A stretch of DNA of 64,000 nt, taken from contig NC_080073.1 in assembly GCF_949987535.1 (NCBI RefSeq), positions 92,667,344-92,731,343 on the forward strand, given 5' to 3'. The stretch's first letter is position 1; the number at the start of each line of letters is the position of its first letter. The stretch comes from Balaenoptera acutorostrata. Its lineage: Eukaryota > Chordata > Mammalia > Artiodactyla > Balaenopteridae. A model generated the notes under the pieces. The model made no database searches and was not told where the DNA came from. It saw nothing but the letters and a program-made list of their open reading frames with translations. This document shows, piece after piece, positions 22,425 to 34,085 of the stretch. The position numbers and the translations under genes are program-made.

Positions 22425-22560
22425 TTCTCAATCATAGAATTAAGGAATGTTTTCTCTTGAATTCACCTTAGGGATTATCCAGTCCTCCTTTCTTTTACAG
22501 GTGAGGAGACTGAGGTCCACAGAAGCTAGCTGACTTGTGCAAGGTTACACCTCTGAATAT
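22425..22560 (+). repeat. MIR-type SINE fragment
   Basis: 'ttttacaggtgaggagactg' (22494) followed by 'gacttgtgcaaggttacac' (22532) is the core pattern of MIR elements. Confidence 0.7.
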
Positions 22561-22829
22561 AGCTCTCAAAAACAAAACAAAACAAAAAGGGGGCATCTTC
22601 CAAGTCTAGGTTTTCCCAAAATCTGATTTTGAAATACTGTGAGTGGATCAGCCTCTTAGGAACACAGAGAAGTGTAAAGCCATGTAGAAAATTTGCATGG
22701 TAATCAAGGGATACAACTGGTTATAACTGTAGGTTCAACAATGCTGAGATATAAAACAAAATGAGAAAGAGTATTAGAAACAGAATAACAGAAACAGCTT
22801 CCTTTAGTCAAAAGCACCTTTTGAAAAAG

Positions 22830-23110
22830 CATTGTTCTGAACAAATACTCATCACATAGTCAGCGAGTGCTTATTACGTTCTAGGTACAGTATTAAGTGC
22901 TGAGGATGCAACTTTTACTGTCTGGTAGGATGTGCAGACAGACTTTACAAACAGTGGGATGCAAAGTCTGATGCAGCACATCAGAGATACTGCTAAGCTT
23001 AACGTGGGGAGTCCTGAGGAACATTTGAGAGGAAGGGCCATCAAACCAGGACCTGAAGGATACACAGCAGGATGCCAGCTTCCTCATAACTCCACAATAA
23101 GCAAGCACCT
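22830..23110 (-). repeat. L2 fragment, reverse strand
   Basis: 'gtgcttattacgttctaggt' (22867), 'gtattaagtgctgaggatgc' (22890) and 'aaaccaggacctgaaggata' (23043) are the antisense L2 tail pattern. Confidence 0.6.
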
Positions 23111-24540
23111 AGGTATGTAAGGTAGTCACCTCTGTAAAAAGAACCATTTGTCTCACTGGACTAGATAAGAAAAGGACTCCAAAATGCATAAACAAAGAAA
23201 TGCGTTATACAGTTTTTATCGTACAATTTCATCTGATTCTCAGTCTGAAATATGCTGTTAAGAAAGCATAAAATGATTGGGAAATAGGGGAAAACTTGAG
23301 GTGGGGAATAATAGAAGTCAGTGGGCTTATTCCCTTATGTCATAAATTCACTTGCTATATTAAGATTTAAATGTATTGAAGCATGATATAACCCAAGGGA
23401 AATACAAAAGGAAAATATAACAGGCAGGACAAAAGACTGAAGCAAACATTACCACAAACATTTGCCACTGCTATAGATAATAAACTCAGAGACAGTTTAT
23501 ATGAAAGAGAGTAGGAAACTGGAGGCTGTATTTATCAGGAGGCATAGACCTCATAATCATTACAGTGTGCAGTTACAGAATCACTATTATACGGGAGATA
23601 TTTCATAGAGCAGAAAATTGGTCCTCTACCTTGACTTCACTATCCAAAGAATGACTTCAAATATGAGATACACAAAAGGATGGATAAACGCAGAAAAATG
23701 AAAAGAGTATGTGTCCTCTCTCAACTGCACAGTCAAATGAGATGTATATGCAGTACCATTAATTTATCATTCGTCCAACATTTACTGAGCTCCTACGATA
23801 TACAAGCATTGGATTAGACACTGGTTATACAGATATGAATAACTCTAAAGGTCATTCAGGCATGTCTATTTCCTTTTCCACCAGTCAGATATTTAAACAG
23901 TGAAAGACAATTATCATGTTTTCTGATTCTTCTTCTCTTGATGCCCAACAACCATATTTACTTCATCGTTTTCCATGTAATATTTCCAACTGCCTTCAAC
24001 CTCCTTCCTCCTCTAGCATTTAGATTGTTTCTATCCTTTGAAAAGCATGATATTCAAAACATCACTGTCTGTTTATTACAGACTTAAACATAATTATCAC
24101 CTCCTTTGGTCTAGATATTGCTTCATTAGTCTAACCCAAAATCACATCTGCATTTTCAGCAGCTACACACAGTGTTAACTACCTTTAATTTTACTATTAA
24201 CCAATAGCTCTAAAATATTATCACATAATGATAATATCACACATTTTGGAAGACTCAACTTCAGGATCTTAATCCATCAGTATAAAACCTTGTTAGATTT
24301 TATCTGTTTTTCAGCCCATTAAAAATTACGTGGATCCCGATTCTGTTATCTAACATATCCACTACATCTCCCCCTGCACCAATACTATGTCATCTCCAAA
24401 TCTGTTAAGAAAATTTCTACATTTTCATTCAATTATTTATGAAATTATGAAAGATAAGGCAAAAATACATTCACAGGGTATCATTAGAAACATCCCTTCT
24501 GACATAAACCAATTAACAACAATTATTGTTAACGGTTTAT
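23111..24540. other. No gene; mostly unique AT-rich DNA
   Basis: A short L2-like antisense tail ('tttactgagctcctacgata', 23781) is the only repeat seen. No frame over 60 codons with any recognisable feature. Confidence 0.35.
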
Positions 24541-24559
24541 GAAATGATTTTCGTATCTT

Positions 24560-24830
24560 AGAATCTGGATTTAAGGAAAGGTAGTTTATTGGGAAGTTTC
24601 CTCAGAGAGTGCTGGTGGAGGAGAGTGGGAAGTGAAGCAGGGAAGGGAAGCAAGGAAGCTGATACAGGACTCTCTGTGGAGGGATGAGAAAACCGGGGTA
24701 CAGAGCCATGGACTTTCATCTCTCACTGACTTAGGGCTGTTGACAAGGCGCTGACTCCCTGGCCTATACATGGGCCAAGCACACTGCTGGGGACCAATAA
24801 GTCCTCAGGCAGAAAGTGACAGGTGCTTGC
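24560..24830 (-). repeat. Possible LTR 3' portion, reverse strand
   Basis: On the minus strand a CT-rich stretch is followed by 'cccaataaactacctttcc' (about 24576-24594), an AATAAA in the position expected in LTR R regions. Ends and family are not defined. Confidence 0.3.
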
Positions 24831-25724
24831 AGTAATGAGCTATCAAAATGCTGAGTGCTGAGGGGATATGGACAAGGCACCAACATCTGCTACACTGAAA
24901 GCTCATCCAGTAAGATTGGGTGAGACTTCTTTTCAAAAGTCTCCCTCAAATTGAGATACATAGTACCAATCCCATCACCCACACTCATTGATTCCTTTAA
25001 ATTTTTTGATCATTCTTTGTTTCCTAATGTTGCAGACACAATCCTTATTGTCTGACACTCTCTAACTTGAGTGACCTTGTCCAAAAATGATATTCGTCTT
25101 AAAACATATTTAATAAGTCAATTTGAACCCTAGTGATTTTTGCTTAAGTATTTCCTACCAATCTTTTAATAGTGTCTTTATAATATTCTGGAGAACTGAC
25201 ACAGGCTAATCAATCACAAACCCATAGAATATTTTTTTCTTCATTTCTTTCTTATTTTTTATAAATCATGCATCCCCATTATTAAATATTTCTTTGGATC
25301 TTGAAAGTTTTTAAGACCCCAAAGCATTTCTATTTGCAAGATTATGGCAGATTAGATATTTCCCCATGCCAAAAAAAAAAAAAAAAAACACTGGAATTTC
25401 TGTGGAAATAAGCATAACAAACATTCTTATAAATGCACAGCTGAATTTATAGGAAATTTAGTGGTTAGGAGACTTGAGTTTTAATAGCATGTGGTGGTAA
25501 ATTTGAGTTCATACAAATTGATGACTTGAAAATACCCCCTGTTCCCAACTGAAAAAGGCTAAATCTTCACAAGGCCATACCCTTGCTCAAGACTCTGGCT
25601 GGAGAAAACTTCTCCTGTTAACAAAAAAAGATAAAAAGACACTGTTCTGTCTCATCATCGAATCCAAGTAAGATAAAACAGTCTCCCCCAGTAATTTGAG
25701 CCAAGCAAGTTTGGGGCTAAAATA
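24831..25724. other. No gene; unique AT-rich DNA
   Basis: Includes an A18 run (25371-25388). No element could be assigned. Confidence 0.3.
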
Positions 25725-26060
25725 TACACTATGACCCCCCAAAACCTTAAGGCAGTGAAACTACATTGTATTGATCCTGTAATGGTAGATAAAGGCCATC
25801 ATACATTTGTCAAAAACCCATAGAATGTGCAACACCAGGAGTGGACCCTAACGCAAACTATGGACTTCGGGTGATAATGATGTGCAGACACAGGTTTACT
25901 GATTGTAACAAATGAACAGCTCTTGCGAGGGATTTTGATAGTGAGGGAGGCTGTGCATGTGTGTGGGCAGTGTATGTACAAAATCTCTGTACCTTCTGTT
26001 CCTTTTTGCTGTGAACCTAAAACTGCTCAAGTTAACAAACTCTATTTTTAAAAATAAGGA
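25725..26060 (+). repeat. Old L1 3' end
   Basis: Shows the decayed 3'UTR pattern of old L1s: 'atagaatgtgcaacaccagg' (25822), 'gtgaaccctaa'-like 'agtggaccctaacgcaaact' (25840), 'atggacttcgggtgataatg' (25860) and 'gtgaacctaaaactgctc' (26012). Confidence 0.65.
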
Positions 26061-26089
26061 ATAAAGCCATAATTATTAAATACATTGAT

Positions 26090-26669
26090 TTAAAATGTAA
26101 AAAACTACCTATACCAGAAAGATTAAAAATTGAAGTCTGGATAATTTTTTTTGTTGCTTCAATCAATCAATGAAAGATAAAATTCCAAATTTCATATAAA
26201 CTATTCTAAGGAATAAGAAAACTTAAAAATAAATCCATCTTAATTCATTATGAAGTTATCATACCCTGCTACTGAAAATAGAATCAAAGAGAAAAGAAAA
26301 TTACCAGCTAATTTCACTTTTGAATACAGATGAAAAATCTAACGTATTAGAAACAGCCACCACAACATCATGGCCCAACTGGATTTATACCAAGAATGCA
26401 AGTATTCATTAACATTTGAATATCTATCCATTTTTACTGTTAAAATGAGAAAAAATAACATCTAAATAGATATAGGAAAAGCAAGTCTAATATCTTAAGA
26501 CCTCTTTGTGATTGGAAAGAAAGTCTTAGCAAACTGAAGATAAAAGAAACATCCATAATCTCATATCTGTCAAAAAAAAAAAAAACCCACAGTGGACAAT
26601 ATGTTTAAAGGTTAAAATTTAGAAATGAAAATGAGAAATGAACATTATACCCAGTTCAAAATGGTCTTT
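26090..26669 (+). repeat. Old L1 ORF2 fragment (left of retrocopy)
   Basis: Decayed RT region: 'ctggatttataccaagaatg' (26379) corresponds to the GFIPGMQ block, and 'gtcttagcaaactgaagata' (26523) to the segment after it. It resumes after the retrocopy at 28127. Confidence 0.5.
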
Positions 26670-26680
26670 AAAATTATAAG
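26670..26680. repeat. Target-site duplication, 5' copy (retrocopy)
   Basis: aaaattataag, repeated at 28116-28126. The junction before it is TTT|AAAA, the canonical L1 endonuclease site. Confidence 0.8.
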
Positions 26681-28115
26681 GTATCCAAAAGTACAGCGTT
26701 CCCATGAAACCTCTGTAAGCCAAAAACAGGTGAACAGCAGAGAGGCAGTTACCTTAGGACATGTCTTGCTAATGGATGCACAAAATAAATTGAGATAAAG
26801 CACAGAAACTCGCACAGTTGTGGCTTGAAGCTGAGATACTGAGCGTAGTTCTAGGGGAGGAGCTTGGCAGTGCCACTCTTGGCCAGGGTGCCACTGCCTC
26901 TGTAACAGCTGTCTGCAAAACAAGCACTGAATGCTATTTTTGCTTTTCACCTTTTTTCGTAAAAGTGAAGATCCTTTTGGATTTTTTTCGGTTAACGAAA
27001 ACAGGTGTTAATGTAGGTCTTTCATAAAAGCAAAGTAGCATAAAGTGAACTTTCAGAACGCAGAGGATACCTGTATTAACTGCTACTCAGTTTTGTTGTT
27101 TTTTTTCCCCTGAATTTGTAGCCTTGCTGCTTCCAAACTGTTCTTTTTCTGGATGGCAAAGTTACTACTGGAAAAATACTTATTTATAAGTAAAAACGTC
27201 TTTAAGAGTTTTATTTTTGCTTTAAGAATTAACATGTATATTTCACCTCTTGGCTTTGGAGGACCTCAGTTCTTGCTAGAAAATTCCTTTTTTTATCTGA
27301 CATTTGAATTAATCTCCAGCTTGAACACTAGTAGTTGTATTGTCCACAAATCTCAGGAATGTTTTAGGCAGAAAACTGGTTTTACCCTGTTGGTGATCTG
27401 AAGGAGTGTGCTTTGGCATTTTTAAAAATAATGCTATTCTTTAATTACAGTCCTAGGCATCTATAGCATGAGTGGCCTTAGTGAGTTTTTTGAAGTGCAC
27501 ATTTTTTTTCAAAAGTAAAATTTAAGATTAAAAATATATGCTATATATAGGTATCTAGAAACCTTGGTTTGTGGTGCACAAGTGTTGGATCACTAAATAA
27601 CTTTGCAGGTACCATTTGTGTAACATTACTCATTTCTGTAGATTTCTTTTATGGGAAGATATGTTGCCATGGTAACTAAAACTTTTCAATTTAGTTCCAC
27701 TTTTATGATGTGAATGAATGCTATGTTTTATTAAATATTACCAGGTCAGTACTATTTTTATACTTTACTAAGCAACAGGGGATTTTAGTTTAATAGACTC
27801 AAAAATCTCTTAATGAAACAATTAAAAGCAAATCATTATCAATTCTTTACATGAAAATCCCCACTAATAGTGCCACAGTAATTTCTATAGAAATATCTAA
27901 GGTCATTGATAGATTTTTTAAAGGCAATTAATTCTTCATTGTGTCAGAATGACCTTTCGTGTCATCCTTATCACAAACTTGTAGTGCCCACCATTATTTG
28001 TAACCATTAAACCATACTAAGTATGTTTGTAACCAGCATTGTGATATATTCTGTACTTGTATTGCTAAAAATGAATTATTGACTTAATAAATATAGTGTT
28101 CCTGCAAAAAAAAAA
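26681..28115 (+). pseudogene. Processed retrocopy of an unidentified mRNA 3'UTR
   Basis: A 1.43-kb unit ends with AATAAA at 28086-28091, about 13 bases later an A-run, and then a target-site duplication, which is the signature of an L1-mobilised cellular mRNA. No coding frame longer than 101 codons lies within it, so it is probably a 5'-truncated copy of a long 3'UTR or a non-coding RNA. The first 390 bases (26681-27070) look like an old DNA transposon: the ends read ggtatcc and ggatacc, with interior text 'cggttaacgaaaacaggtgt' (26989). That piece would have been carried in the source transcript. I do not recognise the source gene. It landed in an older L1. Confidence 0.7.
28086..28091 (+). 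terminator. Polyadenylation signal AATAAA of the retrocopy
   Basis: AATAAA lies 13-14 bases upstream of the A-run at 28105, the normal spacing for cleavage and polyadenylation of the source mRNA. Confidence 0.75.
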
Positions 28116-28126
28116 AAAATTATAAG
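28116..28126. repeat. Target-site duplication, 3' copy (retrocopy)
   Basis: Exact repeat of 26670-26680; the first As overlap the tail. Confidence 0.8.
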
Positions 28127-28310
28127 AACTGCAAAGAAGTAAAAAATATATCACTTTGGCTGATAAATATTGCTTAGTTCAAAAATTCAAAAGCATTTAA
28201 CATGTTGGAATTAAAGAGCTCTGCAATGCCATGTGATCAATATACAAAATAAGAAAAATCACATTTCTATAATATGTATCAACAAAGAACAGAAAATGTA
28301 ATCAAAGGTC
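28127..28310 (+). repeat. Old L1 ORF2 fragment (right of retrocopy)
   Basis: Continues the L1 ORF2-like text: 'tttctataatatgtatcaac' (28265) fits the region after the RT active site. Confidence 0.45.
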
Positions 28311-28914
28311 ATCAGCAGCCATTCAGCAATCCCAGTGAAATAATCCCTGAGAGCCCTAGGATACAGTGTTTCTGAACCATGGATTTGTACTCCTTTTACA
28401 CAGTTCTGTACTTTTTTACCCTCTTTACCTATCCTACACTTCCTTTCTTTTCCACGTCTCTAATGGCCTTTTCAGTTAGTTCTTTTAAGAACTGCCTACT
28501 TCTATGCATCCCTTAATATTACACCATCAACTCGAAGCACAAAAACTACCTTTTTGTTGCTTTTCTACTTGCTAACCAAATCTTTCTATTGCCTTCAGCT
28601 ATTTTTCATGTTTCATATGGTATTCTAGCTTCTCTGAAGCTTTACAGTATGGTTTCATTCTCTTACATTTGTCTTGGGTCTATTTCTTTCTTCTCATTTT
28701 TTTCTATCTTTTTGAAATTTGGACTAGCAAGTGAGCTCTTTGCTATTTGCTTCAGTTTCTTTAAAGTACCAATCACCATTCTTCTAAATTAGAAATATTT
28801 GCATAGTTGGCACTGTATTATTTGAGGGCTTTGCAAGATGTGTGAGTATTCTCTTTTAGAGTCTCATGCTGTGAATCTGCCCTAGTTTCCCCAAGTTAAT
28901 CTTGCTGCCTGTAT
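28311..28914. other. No gene; unassigned
   Basis: Pyrimidine-rich in places; may be antisense old repeat. No supported frame. Confidence 0.3.
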
Positions 28915-29300
28915 CAGTTAGGATGGTCAAGCTTAGGCTGTGTTGACAATTCTAAAATCACAATGGTTTATGACAAGTTAAATCTCTTGTTCCTGTTCCA
29001 TGTCATCTGTGGGTCAGCTATGGCTCAGCTTCATGTTATCATAATTCCATATCCCAGGCTGATGGACCTGCCTCTATCTATAACATTGCCTGTCTCAAGG
29101 GAAAAAAGAAAAGAGACATGTTATCGTACAGTTTCTGTTCTAAAGTGACATATGACACACTTTTACCACTTTTCTTTGGCCAAGACATTCATGCACATGG
29201 CCACCCCTAATTTGAACAGGATAGAGTTGCATAATGCCCTGGTAGGAAGGATCATTAGTCATAAAATCTACCACAATCCGTCCTCCCAATCACCAAATAC
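28915..29300 (+). repeat. Old interspersed repeat, family not assigned
   Basis: 'gtatcagttaggatggtcaa' (28912) and 'cacaatggtttatgacaagt' (28959) match the start of a common old mammalian repeat that I recognise but cannot name with confidence. Confidence 0.4.
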
Positions 29301-29339
29301 TGAGTTCAGCACCACCAGATCGACAGGTCCTTTTATTTT

Positions 29340-30900
29340 TTCCTTTTAGTACTGTAATGATACTGTTCCATTGTCTTTTGGCTTTTGTAGCCTCCAGTGA
29401 TAAGTCAGCTGTCTTTCTTATCTTTGTTCCTTTTTGTTTTTTCTCTGGCTACTTCTACAATTTTCTTTTCATTATACGTTTTCAGCAATTTAATTATGAT
29501 GTGCCTTGGTGTGTTTTTCTTAGTTTCCTCTACTTTGCGTACAATGAATTTTTTCAATCTGTAAATTTCTAATTTTTATCACATTTGGAAAAATTTTGGT
29601 CATTATTCCTTCAAATATGTTTCTTTCCCCCTCTTCCTTTTTTTTTTTTTTTTTAACCTCTAGGATACCAATTACACATATGTTAGATTGCATGAGAGTT
29701 TCCCAGATCACTGGTGCTCTATTCTTTTTTTTTTTTTTTTATTCTGTCCCCCACCCCACTCTCTACTTCATGTGGAAAAATTTTATTGTGTTTTCAAGGT
29801 CACTGATTTTTTTTCCTGCAAGGTCTAATTTGACATTAATCCAAACCAGTGTATTTTTCATTCTATGTATTTTATTTTTAATTTTTAGAAGTTTTCATTT
29901 GAGTCCTTTTATATCTTCTACATTTTTCATCATGTTCATGCTCTCCTCAATCTCAACCTTAATGAGCGAATATGGAGCATATTTATAATAGTTATTTTTA
30001 ACATCCTTGTCTGTTAATTGATCTGATCATTTCTATTACTTATGAGTCTGAATTACCGATTGATTTTTTTTATGGGTAGTATTTTCCTAAATCTTTGTAT
30101 GCCTTTCAATTTTCTTTTGTATGTAGGACATTGAATTTTATGTTGTGGAGTGGAGGATTTTGTTGTATTCCTTTAAATGGTGTTGACCTCTTTGTCTGGG
30201 ATGCAGTTAGATTACCTGGTCTTATTTTGTTTCTGTATAGGATTGCTTTGAAGCTTTGTTAGGTTAGGTCCAGAGCGGCCTTTATTCTAGAGATACTTTG
30301 ATCCTACAACTAAGATAATTTTCTTCTAAGTATTTTACCCAATGCCTCATTTATTATGAAACTTCTCGAGTCTGACACAAACAGAAACTACTCTCAGCCC
30401 ATGGTTAGCTTCAGGAATTGTTCAGCCTACTTATTTCCAGTGGTTCTTTTGCCAGCTTTGGATAGTTTATTCTCATGCATGAGCAGATTGGTACTCTGCC
30501 AAAGACTCAAGGGGACATCTCTGCAGATCTTTCAAGCTCTGCCTTTGTGGAGCTTCCTTTGCTCCAATATTTTGGCCTCCCTAAATTTCAATCAATGTCT
30601 CTAAAACTCAGTGAGATTCCATGGCTTTAATCTGCTTCCTCTGTCCCTGCACAGCAGAGGGTATACAGGCTCTAGGTGGTAAACTGGGGCAGTCATACAG
30701 CTTACATTGTAATCAGGGATAATAATAATGTGCTATCTGTCATGTAATGTCAGATAACAATTGCTTTATATATGTTGTCTGGTTTCTTAGTTGGTTAGGG
30801 TGAGAAAGCAAATCTGGTCCTGTTACTCCCTCATAGTCATATCCAGAATTTTCTTACTTTTCATTTAGTAGAAGAATGACTTTAACTATACAGGCTATGT
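29340..30900 (-). repeat. Old L1 (L1M/HAL1-like) ORF1 region, reverse strand
   Basis: Plus-strand phrases are antisense to ORF1 and its 5' flank in old L1s: 'tccattgtcttttggctttt' (29369), 'aatttaattatgatgtgcct' (29488), 'ggtcattattccttcaaata' (29599), 'agaagttttcatttgagtcc' (29888), and 'aggacattgaattttatgtt' (30126). It contains two long T runs (about 29638-29654 and 29725-29740). Confidence 0.6.
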
Positions 30901-32329
30901 CACTGTGCTTGTGGTTGCTGTGTTTTATTTGAGAACGCTGATGAGCGAGAGGGGCATTAAGTATTACTCCACAGTGTGGGGCTAGCATATGTGAAACATA
31001 GTTCATATATACTGTCCATCTTGAATAATGAACTGATACTTATTAGTTAAGGAAATATTTTTGGGCCTCAAAAATGAGAAGTTATTTTTGCTTGAGATGT
31101 TAATATGAATATTCCCATGTGCAGAACTCAATCCAACATTGTGGGTTTTGAACACCATTCAGATTTTTTGGGGGGAAGAAAAGATATGTATATGTAAGGA
31201 TAGGGAGTTTACACATACCAAGCAAAACTTGACTTTTTAAAATAAGATATAATATAAAGGCGTGTAAACACTTTGGGCATATTTTGATAACTGTCCCTAG
31301 GTGAATTTAAAAATGTACTGTTTAAATATTTGTCATGACCAAAACTTGCATAATTTTATCAAAAAATTTCGTTGAAAAAACCTTCCCAAAATTGCTGGCT
31401 CTGTGAAACATTTGAAATGTTCATTTACAGATGCCAACTATTTCTCTACATACCAGTGGTCTCAGAGAATATAAGCTTATGCTTATGGCAGACAATTTTA
31501 GAATTTTCCCTGCATATGTATTAGTTTTCATGCAGACCAAACAAAAATAATAGAAAGCAAAGGGAAAGTAGATTTAGTATGTACCAGGACCCATTGTCAA
31601 TCATGTCCTGTATTTATTTGTTTGTTTGTTTTGTCATCAGATATACTTTGGTGTGAAACTTTTTAATGGGTAATGACTCTTCAACCATGTTATACTTTGA
31701 TAGATTCTGGGCTTTTTTTGTAAAATGTATCCTAAATTTAAAACATACAACAAAATATCCTCTTGTTCATAAAACAACCAAGACAGATTTTTATCAGTTA
31801 TATAAAATAGAGTCAAAATGTTAGTATTTGCTTATATATTCCTAAATAGATATTAAAGAATGATATCACCAACACCAAAATGTTTGAACAACATGAACCT
31901 TGATTAAAATACACTTTTCTTCTGATGAACTGCCCAGATTTCAACAAAACCTTCACCCCCAGCATATAGCTAAAGCAATCATAGTATTTGAAGGTGCTGG
32001 CATGTTTTAGTTTTATTCCTGATTTTTTTTTCATTACTACTCAGGAAGAATAGTATGCCAGATTCAAATATATGAATATACTATTTTAAATTGTCTGTCT
32101 TTGAAATCTTAACTGCTTTTTTATAGTTTTGAAATTAATATGCATGCTTCTGTAATTAACTTGATATATTTACAAACTTTTAAAATTTTTCTTTCAAATG
32201 TCACTGTCATTCTATATCTAAAATATCATAGTTTTTTCTTTCTCACAGGATAAAGGTATCTTCAATTGATTTCACATATTTTTTTAAATTAAAGAAAGTC
32301 ATTTATGTCAAAAGAGCAAAATGCATGTA
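30901..32329. other. No gene; unique AT-rich DNA
   Basis: No repeats or frames of note. A short (TTTG)n-like step lies near 31617-31632. Confidence 0.35.
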
Positions 32330-32640
32330 ATATATATTATATCCAGCATTAATATCTCCTTTGCCCTTATGTGCTGTTACATAATGACATAACGGAGGGA
32401 TTATTTTCATAACTGATATTATATGTCCTACCTAAAGGCCGTAAGATTTCTCTTATGGCTCCAAAGATATTCCTGCTACCCGTTACTCTAGTCTATTAGT
32501 GTAATTATGTAATTAGATGTTCTTTAAAGACTATCTCAGGCACCTCATAGATTAAAATGGTTCCTCCGAAGCAGTTACCAGATCTGTTACGTAATTACAT
32601 AATTAAGTTCATGTAGTAAAAACCTTAACCCTTTTAAAAA
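32330..32640. promoter_or_regulatory. Candidate regulatory cluster of homeodomain/bZIP-like sites
   Basis: Contains TTACATAA (32377-32384) and TGACATAA (32385-32392) side by side. A perfect 14-bp inverted pair, taattatgtaatta (32502-32515) and taattacataatta (32592-32605), has a 76-bp spacer. A PAR-bZIP-type TTACGTAA (32587-32594) overlaps the second arm. No repeat family was recognised. Binding is inferred from motif resemblance only. Confidence 0.4.
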
Positions 32641-33944
32641 ATAAACAGTCTGCACTGGAGCAACAGATGACTTTGACTGCAAACTGGAAGTGGAAAGAAA
32701 GTGGTAATATATCCAATGTCAAAAGTAAAAGTCTCTCAATACTAATTTTTATATTGAGATCTCATCCCTCAAAGGAAAGCTCAAGGGAGTTGGATCTGGC
32801 CTCTCAATTGTCTAGAAGATTGGCTGATGGTTTCATTAGCAGCATTTCAAGAGAATTTCTTCTCCATAAACTTGTCAATCCACCTTCCTCAGAAACATTC
32901 ATAAACTCAGTATAGTTAGGGGGCTACCAAAAAGATAAACAGTGACTATAAAATACTAAATAAAATGAATGTTCTTCATATTGTCATTTAGTGTATTTTA
33001 AGTCAATTAAATTCTGCTACATCTTATGTAGCTCTAGTGTATAATCTTAAATTCCAATTACTTATATGCATTTGCAAGGTAGAAATAAACCAAATTAAAT
33101 AACAAAATGAAATCTGGAGTTAGTACCCATCCCAAAACTCACAAAGATAATACTTTTTAAAAACACCATTGGCACAGAAATAGACATTATGTTACTAAAT
33201 TACCCACATACAAAATCAATGTATGTGAAATATATCAACACTGCCCTCCGATATTGGCCCCCCCATACTATATGAGACAGAAACAAAGATCCATCAATCT
33301 ATAGGGGAATAGACATTCAAGGCAAAAAGTCATTTAACCCTTAATTTGTCCTTTCAAAACACCCTATCTTTTAGACTCCACAAATCCCCAAGTCACCTCA
33401 ACCCTTGACTTGCATACTGTACCAAACTGATTCTTAATGGCCATTTTACCAGGTCTCTTTTAATTCTCTCTTCCACCAACCCCATGTTAAATTTTACATC
33501 CTGTTCATTTCTTAATTGCTTCTCACCTCTCCATTTTCCTCATTAGTTAATTTGGAATGTTGTCTTCTATGACTGTATTTCCACTTTGAAAAAAGCTATT
33601 AGTGACAGCTCCAATGTTTAGTGGCTGCTAATTTTTAAAGAAGGAATATTTCAAACCAAAGAGCTTGTGTTTCCTCTGCATTAATTCATTGTATTGGTTT
33701 TCTACTGTTACACAACAAACCATCCTAAAGGTTAGAGAGGCTTAAAACCATGATTTATGATTATCCCTCACGGTTTATACCACGCTGATGGAAACTTAAA
33801 CAGCTACAACCCCTTTGGAAAGAAATTTTTACAGTATGTTCACCCTGCTTGACCCAGTCATACTACTTTTTGGAATTGAGATAACTCAGAAAATACACTG
33901 AACTACAGAAAAATCTTTTCACACAAAGATGTTTATCCCAAGAT
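32641..33944. other. No gene; unique AT-rich DNA
   Basis: An 82-codon plus-strand frame (32667-32915) has no domain. Weak old-LINE resemblance near 33780-33940. Otherwise nothing could be assigned. Confidence 0.3.
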
Positions 33945-34085
33945 TATTTTATGGATGAGGGAACTAAGATTTGAAGAAGCTGAATCACTTCCTTGAGTTT
34001 GCAAAAACAGAGGAATAAGAATTTGAACCCTCACACTCTGTCTTCACATTCCTGCATTCATGACCTTCTTGCTACACCACTTCTG
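33945..34085 (+). repeat. MIR-type SINE fragment
   Basis: 'ttatggatgagggaactaag' (33950), then 'gaatttgaaccctcacactc' (34019) and 'cttcttgctacaccact' (34065): the second half of MIR in order. Confidence 0.7.

Noticed and set aside
26645..26950. 101-codon minus-strand frame in the retrocopy
   Set aside because: Spans the insertion boundary at 26681, so it cannot predate the retroposition; chance frame.
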